Notes under the pieces: generated by a model
The model's input: only the letters and a program-made list of their open reading frames with translations
Databases searched by the model: none
What the model was told of the DNA's origin: nothing
Made by a program: the position numbers and the translations under genes
Source: Zhengella sedimenti
GTDB lineage: Bacteria > Pseudomonadota > Alphaproteobacteria > Rhizobiales > Rhizobiaceae
Length of the DNA: 64,000 nt
NCBI RefSeq assembly: GCF_046506625.1
Contig: NZ_JBKFFP010000010.1
Coordinates: forward strand, 43,300-107,299
Reading direction: 5' to 3'
Shown here: positions 16,135-24,915 of the stretch, piece by piece
Position numbering within the stretch: position 1 is the stretch's first letter
Layout of the letters: each line of letters begins with the position of its first letter

Positions 16135-16923
16135 ATGGCTGAGCCGCCCTATCGCGTCCAGGCGTTCAACAGCGCCACGCACTCCGAAAACAGGATGCAC
16201 GATGATGCGGTGGCGCAAAAATATGGCTTCAGCGGCGGCCTGGTGCCAGGCGTCGATGTCTTTGCGTATATGGTCCACGTTCCGGTGGCGAAGTGGGGAC
16301 GAGCCTTCCTCGAGCGCGGCCTGATGGAGGTGCGCTTCGCGAAGCCGGTTTACGATGGCGAAACCGTGGTGGTTACGTCCGAGCCTTCAGACGAAGGCCT
16401 AGCGATTGCGCTCAACGGCAGCGACGTTCGAGCTGCCGGCAGTGCCTCGCTGCCGGACGCGCCACCCCCGATCTCCGTTGGCGATTATCCCGAGACTGCG
16501 CCGGTTGCGGTGCGGGGGCCGGTCGATCTCAGGTCTTACCAGGTCGGCAAATGGCTCGGAACGGCGCCGCGCTCCTGGCCGGGCCAATCTGGAGCGGACT
16601 ATCGGGCGGAAGTACGCGAAACCGATCCAATCTATGCTCGCGAAGGGTTGGTGCATCCCGGTATGGTGCAGCGGGTTATGAACCGGGTCTTGATGGAGAA
16701 CGCTTTACTGGGGCCGTGGATTCATCTCGGCAGCCGCATGCAGATGCTGTCCACAGCTGCTTGCGATGAAGAGTTGGTCGCGCGGGCACGCGTTACCGCG
16801 AACTACGAAAAGAAGGGCAACCGTTTCGTGGAAGTAGATGCCGTTGTTGTTGCGAACGGCCGGAAGTTGATCGCCCACTGCCAGCACATCGCGATCTATC
16901 AACTTCGCGAACGAGCAGCGTGA
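16135..16923 (+). CDS. MaoC/hotdog-fold dehydratase-like protein
   Basis: The 262-residue protein looks like a MaoC-type enoyl-CoA hydratase or hotdog thioesterase. The N-terminal half has the hydratase-like segment HDDAVAQKYGFSGGLVPG followed by VDVFAYM. The C-terminal half forms a second hotdog-like region ending FVEVDAVVVANGRKLIAHCQ. AGGAAG precedes the chosen ATG at a good distance; further upstream in-frame sequence overlaps the TPR remnant and was rejected. It is intact between two decayed genes. A role in acyl-CoA processing would suit the catabolic genes downstream, but the substrate is unknown. Confidence 0.7.
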   Translation: MAEPPYRVQAFNSATHSENRMHDDAVAQKYGFSGGLVPGVDVFAYMVHVPVAKWGRAFLERGLMEVRFAKPVYDGETVVVTSEPSDEGLAIALNGSDVRAAGSASLPDAPPPISVGDYPETAPVAVRGPVDLRSYQVGKWLGTAPRSWPGQSGADYRAEVRETDPIYAREGLVHPGMVQRVMNRVLMENALLGPWIHLGSRMQMLSTAACDEELVARARVTANYEKKGNRFVEVDAVVVANGRKLIAHCQHIAIYQLRERAA

Positions 16924-17126
16924 GGCACAAGGCTGTCGAGCAGCATCGTCACCGGCGCACCCGGTTCTGCAGGCCGTCAAAACAGATAAGGGAACGCAAG
17001 ACACGCACGTGACAATCGCTCCACCAGACGCGGACGGGGATTCTAGTCGCCTTTCAAGTTTGTCCCCCAGGACAGCCCGTGTCTGCTTCGGCGGCGCGGG
17101 CATCCTTACAACGAAAGCAATCAAAG

Positions 17127-17777
17127 ATGCCCAATGCGGCGCTGGTATATCCCGATACGAAGCTCTTTATTGATGGCGAATGGCGTGAGGGTCGCGAATG
17201 CCGGACTATTCCGGTTATTGATCCGGCGACCGAGGAGACGATCGGCTCGGTTGCACATACCGCGCGCCGGATCTCGACGCCGCGCTGGCCGCCGCCGATC
17301 GCGGCTTCAAACTCTGAAGCTCAACCTCGGCGTTTGATCGGTCTAAGCTGATGTGCAAGGCCGCCGGCTTGCTGCGAGAGCGCGGAGATCGCATCGCCTG
17401 GCTCCTGACGCGCGAGCAAGGCAAACCTTTGGCAGAGGCCAAGGGCGAAGTGATGGCGGCGCCGACATCATCGATTGGTTCGCTGAGGAGGCGCGCCGCA
17501 CTTGCGGCCAGGTGATTCCGGCGCGCGCGCGAAGAGCCATGCAGATGACGCTCAAAGCTGCCGGTCGGTCCGGTGGCCGCGTTCACGCCCTGGAACTTCC
17601 CGTCAATCAAACAGTGCGCAAGCTCTCCGCGGCGCTCGCCGCCGGCTGCTCGATCATCGAAGGCGCCGGCACCGCCGCCGGCGGCGCCTGCCGAGCTCCT
17701 TGGCGCCTTCGTCGATGCCGGCGTGACCGCCGGGGGTCGTCACTCTGGTCTCTGGCGCGCCGGGGGAGATCTCCGAG
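17127..17777 (+). pseudogene. NAD(P)-dependent aldehyde dehydrogenase (succinate-semialdehyde dehydrogenase-like), decayed
   Basis: The start reads as an aldehyde dehydrogenase (FIDGEWREG, then IDPATEETIGSVAH). The frame is then broken repeatedly. Family segments appear in turn in different frames: MCKAAGLLRERGDRIAWLLT, then EQGKPLAEAKGE, then IIDWFAEEARRTCGQVIPA, then AAFTPWNFPS, then ELLGAFVDAGV. At least four frameshifts are needed. The gene is cut before the catalytic Glu/Cys region exactly at the left end of the second MITE-like element. It is non-functional. Confidence 0.85.
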
Positions 17778-17965
17778 TGTGAAAATGCGCCGGCCAGTGA
17801 CCCCGCGTCGAGCAGGATTTGTCGTGCTGATTTCATTGCGAAGATGAGTGTTGTCCTAGGGATCTCAGAAGGCACGATTGTGACCCTGCGAATCTCACAA
17901 AGAGCAGCTGTATCAAACTCTTGAATGTTCCAGTACCTAGGGTCACTGGCCGGCGCATTTTCGCA
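17778..17965. mobile_element. MITE-like element, copy 2 (188 bp)
   Basis: Terminal inverted repeats of 26-27 bp (left TGTGAAAATGCGCCGG..., right end at 17965) bound a non-coding 188-bp element. Its interior is clearly homologous to copy 1 in the same orientation, yet its terminal repeats differ from those of copy 1 at several positions while matching each other. It truncates the aldehyde dehydrogenase pseudogene. Confidence 0.65.
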
Positions 17966-18080
17966 GCCGATCGCCTAATCAGATTCACGCGCTCGAAGGC
18001 GCACTGAGTCAGTCGGTCTGGTCGGCATCGAGGTATCGTCCCTCGGTTCATTACGCTTCGGCACCTTGGGGTCGATTGCA

Positions 18081-18809
18081 CTATTTGGTAGTTTGTTCCG
18101 GCGCCGCGTGGAGAGTCTGCCATGTGGCCAGGGCTCGGGACAAGTGTCGGTCCATCATTCCCACTGCCAAATCGGTTCGACGAGCCTCAATGGCTTCAAG
18201 TATCTCACAATGATCGTCGTAAGCTTGCGTGCCCCGTGAGTAATCTGAAAAGTATATTATGCGACGCTGTTTTGAGAATTCATAAAATAATTTCACCGTG
18301 CGAAGCAGTACTCTATTCTGTGTTGAAGCGACGATTCCAAGATGGAACGCTTCATCCTCAGCCTCAATTGTCTTTTTGCTATCAATTGCAAGCTTCGTTT
18401 TGTAGAGGATTTCCCTCAGCCGATCTACGTCCTGATCCCGCCTTCTATCGCAGGAAATCCGTACGCCCTGCAGCTCCAGAATACTTCGCACTTCAAACAC
18501 GTCCTTAGTCTCTTCAGGCTGAAACGGCAGGCCAGAAGACGCACGAAGAACGAGGGCCTCGATGCTACTTTCCTCAGAATTTCTAAGATAGATCCCAGAG
18601 TTAGGCCTTCGCTCAATCACACGCATCGACTCGAGAGCGGCCAAAGCCTCGCGAACCGCCCCGCGACTGACATTGAACCTGTCGGCAAAGTCACGTTCCG
18701 ACGGCAATCGTTCGTTCGGCTCATAGCGACGCTCATCAATGAATGAGAGTATTTTCCCTACAACGTTCGGGACACCGGCAATCCTATCGCTTTCCGTCTT
18801 CTCAAGCAT
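18081..18809 (-). CDS. GntR-family (FadR/FCD subfamily) transcriptional regulator
   Basis: This is a FadR-type regulator that usually represses catabolic genes until bound by an organic acid. The N-terminal winged helix is clear (LPSERDFADRFNVSRGAVRE, then ALAALESMRVIERRPNSGIYL). The C-terminal FCD domain has the metal-binding pattern: Asp in VFEVRSILE, then EAFHLGIV and YDDHCEILEAI with MDRHL. The 242-residue start (MLEKTESD) fits family length; an ATG 33 codons upstream is possible. A composite operator lies 120 bases upstream, and the same motif precedes four other transcription units, which makes this the best candidate local regulator. Confidence 0.88.
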   Translation of the reverse strand: MLEKTESDRIAGVPNVVGKILSFIDERRYEPNERLPSERDFADRFNVSRGAVREALAALESMRVIERRPNSGIYLRNSEESSIEALVLRASSGLPFQPEETKDVFEVRSILELQGVRISCDRRRDQDVDRLREILYKTKLAIDSKKTIEAEDEAFHLGIVASTQNRVLLRTVKLFYEFSKQRRIIYFSDYSRGTQAYDDHCEILEAIEARRTDLAVGMMDRHLSRALATWQTLHAAPEQTTK

Positions 18810-18927
18810 TTTTCGGTCTTTTTTCCAGCCGTCAGTCCATCCCAACCAGGTCCATCCCGATACGGAAGGGTCATAAATCATACGCGTTGCTTGGCAACTC
18901 GAACCCAAAGTACCAGTGAAACCCTAG

Positions 18928-18953
18928 CCGGTCTACCAAATTGGTTAATCCGG
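18928..18953. promoter_or_regulatory. FadR-type composite operator, site 1 (GntR gene)
   Basis: CCGG-TCTA-CCAAATTGG-TTAAT-CCGG contains two overlapping GG-N4/5-CC half-site pairs centred on CCAAATTGG. FadR-subfamily operators such as PdhR sites have the form TTGGT-N3-ACCAA. It lies upstream of the GntR gene (minus strand) and also faces the EthD-like gene, so it could serve autoregulation or both directions. Confidence 0.6.
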
Positions 18954-19143
18954 CTCCGCGCTGAAGCTGCCATATGCCCGATGGTTAAGCCACCCGTTCA
19001 TTAAACTCCCCACGGCATGCCTTGCGCGTAGAGATGGCCAAGCGCGGCGCCCGGCCAACACCAAGCCGATGGCCTAGCCGTAAACGCCGTCCGCCGTTCA
19101 GGGCCTTCCTCTATCGCCACCGCACCCTCGAGACGCAGGTCGA

Positions 19144-19210
19144 AACTACCTTGCTCTCGTCAAACTCATTTCAGCTAAAATCTAGATGCAATTCATGGGT
19201 CGGTGACCTA
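19144..19210 (+). repeat. 67-bp direct repeat, copy 1
   Basis: This stretch is about three-quarters identical, without gaps, to 19691-19757. The two copies flank the EthD-like gene. Translated, it resembles the C-terminal tail of an IS5-type transposase (NYLALVKLISAKI), so the repeats may be scars of insertion-sequence ends. Confidence 0.55.
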
Positions 19211-19258
19211 TAAATGCCCCCGGAACGCTCGGAGAGGCGTTCAGGTAGGAGCCCGACC

Positions 19259-19573
19259 ATGATCAAGATGAGCGTCTACTATCCGGCCCATGGCGGCTCG
19301 AAGTTCGACCACGATTACTACTGTGCCAGCCACCTGCCACTGATCAGAGAACGAATGGGCGATGCCTGCCTGCGCTACGAGATCGAGAAGGGCCTAACGG
19401 GCCGCGAACCTGGAAGCGCGCCGGAGTTCGTCGCAGCGTGCCACATCTACTCACCGAGCCTGGGGACATTCCGGGAGGCGTTCGGCCCACACCGCGCGGA
19501 GATCGTCGCGGACGTCGCCAACTATACGGACATCGCACCCATCGTGCAGATCAGCGAAATCGTTGGAGCGTAA
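19259..19573 (+). CDS. EthD-family protein
   Basis: The 104-residue protein belongs to the dimeric alpha/beta-barrel EthD family, named for a gene needed in ethyl-tert-butyl-ether degradation. The start (MSVYYPAHGGSKFDHDYY), the CASHLPLIRERMGD helix with the typical HLPL motif, and the IAPIVQISEIVG end strand fit the family. AGGAG precedes this ATG; an upstream in-frame ATG lacks a ribosome site. Family members are usually small accessory proteins beside oxidative catabolic genes. It is flanked by a 67-bp direct repeat on each side. Confidence 0.72.
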   Translation: MIKMSVYYPAHGGSKFDHDYYCASHLPLIRERMGDACLRYEIEKGLTGREPGSAPEFVAACHIYSPSLGTFREAFGPHRAEIVADVANYTDIAPIVQISEIVGA

Positions 19574-19690
19574 GGGCTTCGGTGCGTCAGGCTTGGCCGT
19601 TGTCCGGGATCGGCGTCGTGCTCGCCATGACCAGCTAACCGGTGCCGAACAGGTCCACGATCAGGAACGTGTCATTGCCATTCATGCGAC

Positions 19691-19757
19691 AACTACTTTG
19701 CTCTCGTCAAGCGCGCTTCAGCCAAAATCTGGATGCGCTCTATGAACCGGTGAAGTA
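19691..19757 (+). repeat. 67-bp direct repeat, copy 2
   Basis: This is the partner of the copy before the EthD-like gene. In one frame it reads NYFALVKRASAKIWMRSMNR and stop, like an IS5-type transposase C-terminus. The region from here to the GlcG gene (about 350 bases) shows only a short minus-strand ORF fragment ending IDIGKAPQNMVMAMIDAAL; no gene is supported. Confidence 0.55.
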
Positions 19758-20107
19758 GACCGGCGCTGGCGAACGGTTCCAGAAAGCACCCGAAGCCTGC
19801 ATCATTAACTCCATCTATCTTCGAAGTAGGGGTCAAAGTTCGGTCGTGCGGATACCCGCCGGGACCAGCGCCGCGTCGATCATTGCCATGACCATGTTCT
19901 GCGGGGCCTTGCCGATGTCGATGACATGTCGGCGGTGTCTATAGTGAGGGTGAACATGCGTCTCTCTCCTCACCTGCGAAGAGTAGAGCGAAGGTGCAGC
20001 CCGCTCACCGACTTGAGGCCAGCCTGCCGCAAAGTTCATCGGCAAAACCCGCTTCCAAGCACATTCCGCACGCAAAAGCCGTTTCACGCTTTTGCTTGGA
20101 AATGGGG

Positions 20108-20539
20108 TTAGCCCTTGTCCGCGGCCAGGCCTACCTGTTCGACAGCGTGCGCCGCGCAGATTTCGTCGTTGTCCGATGTATCGCCGGAGATTCCGACAGC
20201 ACCGAGGGTTTCGCCCGCTTCCCCGCGTATCAGGACACCACCGGGAACCGGCACGATCTTCCCGCCGGAAACGCCGGACAGGGCTTGGACAAAATGAACA
20301 CGCTCGGCGGCGGCCGCGTTCAGCCAGCGGGAGCCCGAGCCGACCGCCAGCGCGCCATAGGCTTTGCCAAAGGCGATCTCGAAGCGGAGCATGGAAGAAC
20401 CATCCTGCTTCTGGAATGCGATGAGGTGGCCGCCTGCATCGAGCACCGCGACCGAGAGCGGCTTCAGGTTGAGCTCCCGCCCCCGATCCAGCGCGGATTC
20501 GATGATGCGATTGGCGACATTCAACGTGATGGTATTCAT
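20108..20539 (-). CDS. glcG: GlcG/HbpS-family heme-binding-like protein
   Basis: GlcG-type proteins accompany glycolate oxidase operons and belong to the HbpS heme-binding fold; their exact role is unclear. The 143-residue protein has the family pattern PLSVAVLDAGGHLIAFQKQD, FEIAFGKAYGALAVGSGSR and PVPGGVLIRGEAGETLGAVG, followed by ISGDTSDNDE. The ATG lies four bases after the malate synthase stop, so it is the last gene of a glc-type operon. An alternative longer start overlaps malate synthase and lacks support. Confidence 0.85.
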   Translation of the reverse strand: MNTITLNVANRIIESALDRGRELNLKPLSVAVLDAGGHLIAFQKQDGSSMLRFEIAFGKAYGALAVGSGSRWLNAAAAERVHFVQALSGVSGGKIVPVPGGVLIRGEAGETLGAVGISGDTSDNDEICAAHAVEQVGLAADKG

Positions 20540-20543
20540 TGTT

Positions 20544-22736
20544 TTATCCCGTTCCGAGAACGTTCTCGCCTGCCCCACTGGCCTTCAGCTCCAACCGGCG
20601 GGCGTGCAGAACCGGCTCGGTATAGCCGTTCGGCTGGGCGCGGCCCTGCAGCACCAGATCACACGCGGCCTGGAAGGCGATCGAATTCTCGAAATCCGGG
20701 GCCATCGGCCGATAAAGCGGGTCGCCCTCGTTCTGCCGGTCGACGACCGCCGCCATGCGCTTCATCGTCTCCATCACCTGATCGCGCGTACAAACGCCAT
20801 GATGCAGCCAATTGGCGATGTGCTGCGAGGAGATGCGCAGCGTGGCGCGATCCTCCATCAGGCCGACATCGTTGATGTCCGGCACTTTCGAGCAGCCGAC
20901 ACCCTGGTCGATCCAGCGCACGACATAACCCAGGATGCCCTGGGCGTTGTTGTCGAGTTCCTTCTGGATCTCTTCGGGCGTCCAGTTCGGCCGCAGGGCG
21001 ACGGGGATCGACAGGATGTCGTCGAGCTTGGCCTTCGGGCGGTTTTTGAAACCTTCCTGCACGGCGTGCACATCGACCTTGTGGTAGTGCGTCGCATGCA
21101 GCGTCGCGGCTGTCGGCGACGGCACCCAGGCGGTGTTGGCGCCGGCCTTCGGGTGAGCGATCTTCTCAACCAGCATCGCCGCCATCAGGTCGGGCATCGC
21201 CCACATGCCCTTGCCGATCTGGGCATGACCGGCAAGCCCGCACTCCAGGCCGGTGTCGACATTCCACGCTTCATAGGCGGAAATCCACGCCGCCTGCTTC
21301 ATGTCGCCCTTGCGGATCATCGGGCCGGCTTCCATCGAGGTGTGGATCTCGTCGCCGGTGCGGTCGAGGAAGCCGGTGTTGATGAAGACGACGCGTTCGC
21401 GGGCTGCACGGATGCATTCCTTGAGGTTGACCGTGGTGCGGCGTTCCTCATCCATGATGCCCATCTTCAGCGTGTTGGGCTGCATGCCGAGCGCCTGTTC
21501 GACGCGGCCGAAAAGCTCGACAGCGAACGACACCTCCTCCGGCCCGTGCATCTTCGGCTTGACGATATAGACCGAGCCTGTCCGCGAATTGGCGCGGCGG
21601 CCATTAGGGCCGACATCGTGCAGCGCGATCAGGCTGGTGATCATCGCGTCCATGATGCCTTCCGGAACCTCATTGCCGTCGCGGTCGAGGATCGCCGGGT
21701 TGGTCATCAGGTGGCCGACATTGCGCACCAGCATCAGCGAGCGGCCGGGCAGAGTCAGTTTGCTTCCGTCGGGTGCCGTATAGTCGCGGTCAGGATTGAG
21801 CTTGCGCGTGAACGTCTTGCCGCTCTTCGAGACCTCTTCCTCTAAATCGCCCTTCATCAGGCCGAGCCAGTTGCGGTAGACGGCGACCTTATCCTCGGCG
21901 TCGACCGCGGCGACCGAGTCCTCGCAGTCCTGGATGGTGGTAATGGCCGATTCCAGAATAACGTCTGAAATTCCAGCCTCGTCTTGGCTTCCGATGACGT
22001 GTTGATCATCAAGGATGATTTCGATGTGAAGGCCGTTTCTCGATAAGAGCAACGAAGACGGATTGTCGACGTCACCTAGGTACCCCGCGAATTGTGAGGG
22101 ATCGCGCAACCCACCCTCCGAGGAGCCCGTCATCAGTCGAAACTGACCATCTTTAATTTGAGAACTGGTCATGTTTGACCAGCTGTCTGTCTTCAACGGC
22201 ACGCTGTCATCTAAGAATGCTCGCGCCCACGCGATGACTTTCTCGCCGCGCTTGGGATTGTAGCCATTGCCCTTTTCGGCGCCGTCGGTCTCGGGAATGG
22301 CATCGGTGCCGTAGAGTGCATCATAGAGCGAACCCCAGCGCGCGTTGGCGGCATTCAGCGCATAACGGGCATTCATCACCGGCACGACGAGTTGCGGACC
22401 GGCGACGGTGGCGATCTCCGGATCGACGTTTTCGGTGGTGACCTTGAAATCCGGACCTTCGTCCAGCAGGTAGCCGATCTCCTTGAGGAAAGCCTTGTAG
22501 GCCGCCATGTCGGACGGCGCGCCATTTTCGCGATGCCAGGCGTCGATCTTCTCCTGAATCTCGTCGCGCTTTTCGAGCAGCGCCCGGTTCTTCGGAGCGA
22601 GGTCGCGAACGATCTTGGCGAAGCCGGCCCAGAACTCTGCGAGCTTGATGCCGGTGCCCGGCATCGCGCGCTTGTTGACGAAATCGTAGAGCCCGCGATC
22701 GACCTGCAACCCGCCGACTTCGATTCGATTTGCCAT
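20544..22736 (-). CDS. glcB: Malate synthase G
   Basis: Malate synthase G condenses glyoxylate with acetyl-CoA to malate. The 730-residue protein matches the family in length. It has the segments AVYRNWLGLMKGD and TTIQDCEDSVAAVDAEDK, GRSLMLVRNVGHLMTNPAI, KPKMHGPEEVSF and LEDLM-like LMEDRATLRISSQHIANWL. The chosen ATG has GGAG eight bases upstream. The frame stays open upstream for 114 codons into a glcD fragment, but that is an accident of deletion. The part around 22040-22220 is less GC-rich than the rest, perhaps a recombination patch. It forms an operon with glcG. Confidence 0.93.
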   Translation of the reverse strand: MANRIEVGGLQVDRGLYDFVNKRAMPGTGIKLAEFWAGFAKIVRDLAPKNRALLEKRDEIQEKIDAWHRENGAPSDMAAYKAFLKEIGYLLDEGPDFKVTTENVDPEIATVAGPQLVVPVMNARYALNAANARWGSLYDALYGTDAIPETDGAEKGNGYNPKRGEKVIAWARAFLDDSVPLKTDSWSNMTSSQIKDGQFRLMTGSSEGGLRDPSQFAGYLGDVDNPSSLLLSRNGLHIEIILDDQHVIGSQDEAGISDVILESAITTIQDCEDSVAAVDAEDKVAVYRNWLGLMKGDLEEEVSKSGKTFTRKLNPDRDYTAPDGSKLTLPGRSLMLVRNVGHLMTNPAILDRDGNEVPEGIMDAMITSLIALHDVGPNGRRANSRTGSVYIVKPKMHGPEEVSFAVELFGRVEQALGMQPNTLKMGIMDEERRTTVNLKECIRAARERVVFINTGFLDRTGDEIHTSMEAGPMIRKGDMKQAAWISAYEAWNVDTGLECGLAGHAQIGKGMWAMPDLMAAMLVEKIAHPKAGANTAWVPSPTAATLHATHYHKVDVHAVQEGFKNRPKAKLDDILSIPVALRPNWTPEEIQKELDNNAQGILGYVVRWIDQGVGCSKVPDINDVGLMEDRATLRISSQHIANWLHHGVCTRDQVMETMKRMAAVVDRQNEGDPLYRPMAPDFENSIAFQAACDLVLQGRAQPNGYTEPVLHARRLELKASGAGENVLGTG

Positions 22737-23205
22737 GTCCAAAGCTCCGTTATGGCGCCCCCACAGGCGCGTATCGTTTCGCGGGTTCGGTGCATAGAAA
22801 AACCCTTCCACTTCCAGCTCTGCGCTGACGGAAAGGTTCGTGACGCCGGTCTGAACCCTGATGAATCGGTTTGCGGTATCAATCTCGCGAACATCCCGCA
22901 CCACGCTATCGGCCGTCGGAAGTGCGCCGCCTGCCAACGATGTCTCCGCACCGCGCGGGATAACCGGAACCCGCAGATTGTGGCAAATTCTCATCGCCGC
23001 CGCTACCTCCTCGGTGGTGCGAGGCAGAACCACGGCGAGCAGCGGACATCGGTACGCCGTCAAACGCGTCGCATTCATATGCCTGGGTTTCCTCCGGGTC
23101 CGAGACGATCGCGTCCGCGGGCAGGACGGTACTCAACGCGGCGACGATCTCGGGCTTATGGGCGATGATCGCGGCGTCGGGAACGGGCATGGCGATGCTG
23201 GACAT
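22737..23205 (-). pseudogene. glcD: glcD remnant (glycolate oxidase FAD subunit), frameshifted and truncated
   Basis: The N-terminus of GlcD is readable (PDAAIIAHKPEIVAALSTV, then DPEETQAYECDA). One extra T at about 23079 shifts the frame. Reading resumes as LTAYRCPLLAVVLPRTTEEV, then VPVIPRGAETSLAGGALP, through the start of the FAD-binding domain to EGFFYAPNP. It is then cut and joined directly to the region before malate synthase. The rest of glcD and all of glcE and glcF are missing, so this operon cannot oxidise glycolate itself. Confidence 0.85.
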
Positions 23206-23455
23206 TGGCTCAATTCCGTCTGACCGAAAGCAGTGAATAACCGGACGCTCCTTCGCGCTCGCCTTCATCGAAGGCACACGAGATGCGCAGGCTCGCGACA
23301 AGCAGACTCACGAGCATCACAGCTATTTCCCGCGCGCCGCGCGAGAATCCGGAGCGAAGGGGAAGCGCGATATTCGCTGCGGCGGCTCGCCCGCGATGAC
23401 CTTGGCGCGTCGAACGGCTGAGACCGAATCCGGAGCGCACGCAGCCGGCCCTGAA

Positions 23456-24673
23456 TCATCCGCAATAGATAATCTTGTCCTTCTCAAGTCGCGATATTTC
23501 ATCGTCGCCGATGTTGAGGATTGAATTGAGGATGTGCTTCGTATGCTCCCCAAGCATGGGGGGGCTGATGGTGTACTCAATTTCTGTCTGAGAGAATTTG
23601 ATCGGATTGGCCACGAGCGGCACGGTCTTGCCCGTGGTGTGGGGAAGATTGATCTGCAATTCGCGATGGACGACCTGCGGATGCACGAATGCCTGGTCGA
23701 GTCGGTTGATCGATGCGCATGGTACGCCGATGGGTTCGAGAAGCGCGATCCAGTGCTCGGTTGGTTCCTGGGCAAGGCGTTCGGCCACGATCGGGATCAG
23801 AGCGTCGCGGTTTTCCAAGCGATCCGTGTTTGTGGTGAAACGGGGGTCGTCGCAGAGCACTTGCAGCCGGGACGCCGTGCAGAACTTCCTGAACTGCTGG
23901 TCGTTCCCCACCGCAAGCACGAATGATCCGTTGCTCGATTTGAACACCTGATAGGGCACGATGTTCGGATGGGCGTTTCCATATCGGCGCGGCGGCTTCC
24001 CCGTGGTCAGATAGTTCAAGTTCTGGTTGGCCAGAGCGGCAAGCTGGACATCAAGAAGCGCCATGTCGATATGCTGGCCCTCGCCCGTCCGCTCGCGATG
24101 CAACAACGCCGACAGCACACCTGTTGCGCTATACATTCCAGTGAGGAGATCGGAAATCGGGACGCCGACCTTCTGAGGGCCGCCGCCGGGCTTGTCGTCC
24201 GCCTCGCCCGTGATGCTCATCAGCCCGGATATGGCTTGGATGGCCATGTCGTATCCGGCTACGTTTTTCATCGGGCCGGTCTGGCCGTATCCCGTAATGG
24301 AGCAGTACACGATGTCCGGCTTTATGAGCCGGAGCGCTTCATAGTCTAGCCCATACCGTTTCATGTCGCCGACTTTATAGTTCTCTATGAGAACGTCGGT
24401 CTTCCTGACCAGAGATCGAACGATGTCCGCGCCTGCTTGCGTGGCGATGTCCACGCAAATCGAGTGCTTGCCGCGATTGGCGCTCAGGAAGTAGGCACTC
24501 TCGGTTGTTCCATCAAGATGCGGTGGCCCCCAGTGGCGAGTGTCGTCGCCGGTGAACGGGCGTTCGATTTTCCAAACCGTCGCCCCTAGATCGGCCAAGA
24601 GCTGCCCGAGCCAAGGGCCCGCAAGAATCCTCGATAAATCGAGAATTTGGTATCCGCTTAACGGTCCTGCCAT
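23456..24673 (-). CDS. CoA-transferase, CaiB/BaiF family (family III)
   Basis: Family III CoA-transferases move CoA between organic acids through an aspartyl-CoA intermediate. The 405-residue protein has the N-terminal signature LSGYQILDLSRILAGP and WLGQLLADLGATVWKIE. The catalytic Asp lies in AGYDMAIQAISGLMSITG, and the family segment DLLTGMYSATGVLSALLHR follows. Another ATG lies five codons upstream; this one gives the usual MAGPLSG start. It is divergent from the ABC transporter and has its own composite operator upstream. The substrate is not deducible. Confidence 0.9.
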   Translation of the reverse strand: MAGPLSGYQILDLSRILAGPWLGQLLADLGATVWKIERPFTGDDTRHWGPPHLDGTTESAYFLSANRGKHSICVDIATQAGADIVRSLVRKTDVLIENYKVGDMKRYGLDYEALRLIKPDIVYCSITGYGQTGPMKNVAGYDMAIQAISGLMSITGEADDKPGGGPQKVGVPISDLLTGMYSATGVLSALLHRERTGEGQHIDMALLDVQLAALANQNLNYLTTGKPPRRYGNAHPNIVPYQVFKSSNGSFVLAVGNDQQFRKFCTASRLQVLCDDPRFTTNTDRLENRDALIPIVAERLAQEPTEHWIALLEPIGVPCASINRLDQAFVHPQVVHRELQINLPHTTGKTVPLVANPIKFSQTEIEYTISPPMLGEHTKHILNSILNIGDDEISRLEKDKIIYCG

Positions 24674-24732
24674 ATCAACAACCCACATTCGAGATTAATA
24701 GCTTCTTGACAGAAGCTGTGGGTAATGCGTAA

Positions 24733-24759
24733 CTGGAGTTACCAGATTGGTCAATCCAA
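24733..24759. promoter_or_regulatory. FadR-type composite operator, site 2 (CoA-transferase)
   Basis: CTGG-AGTTA-CCAGATTGG-TCAAT-CCAA has the same two overlapping half-site pairs as the other four sites, with one change in the core. On the minus strand a possible -35 TTGACC lies inside it, with a weak -10 17 bases further on, ahead of the CoA-transferase gene. Confidence 0.6.
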
Positions 24760-24807
24760 TTTTGGCGCCCACCCATCCGGGGCAATATCAAATCCACGTC
24801 GCAGACA

Positions 24808-24849
24808 TTGACGAAACTGCGAATCTGGTCTATCCAAATTGGTCTACAA
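24808..24849 (+). promoter_or_regulatory. ABC-transporter promoter with FadR-type composite operator, site 3
   Basis: TTGACG, a 17-base spacer and TATCCA form a good promoter. The operator CTGG-TCTAT-CCAAATTGG-TCTA-CAA (24825-24849) covers the -10, so a bound repressor would block RNA polymerase. The transporter ATG is about 75 bases downstream. Confidence 0.65.
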
Positions 24850-24915
24850 CAAGGCCGCCGGGAGGGCGGCCTGCGATGCCCGCACTGGGGATCACGTTTA
24901 GGGAGGTTTTGCTGC

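Noticed and set aside
20364..21845. 493-codon plus-strand frame over malate synthase
   Set aside because: It is a shadow of the highly conserved glcB gene on the other strand.
20544..23078. An 844-residue malate synthase with an extra N-terminal domain
   Set aside because: The first 114 codons are a truncated glcD piece. A proper ATG with GGAG marks the true glcB start, so the fusion is not regarded as a designed two-domain enzyme.
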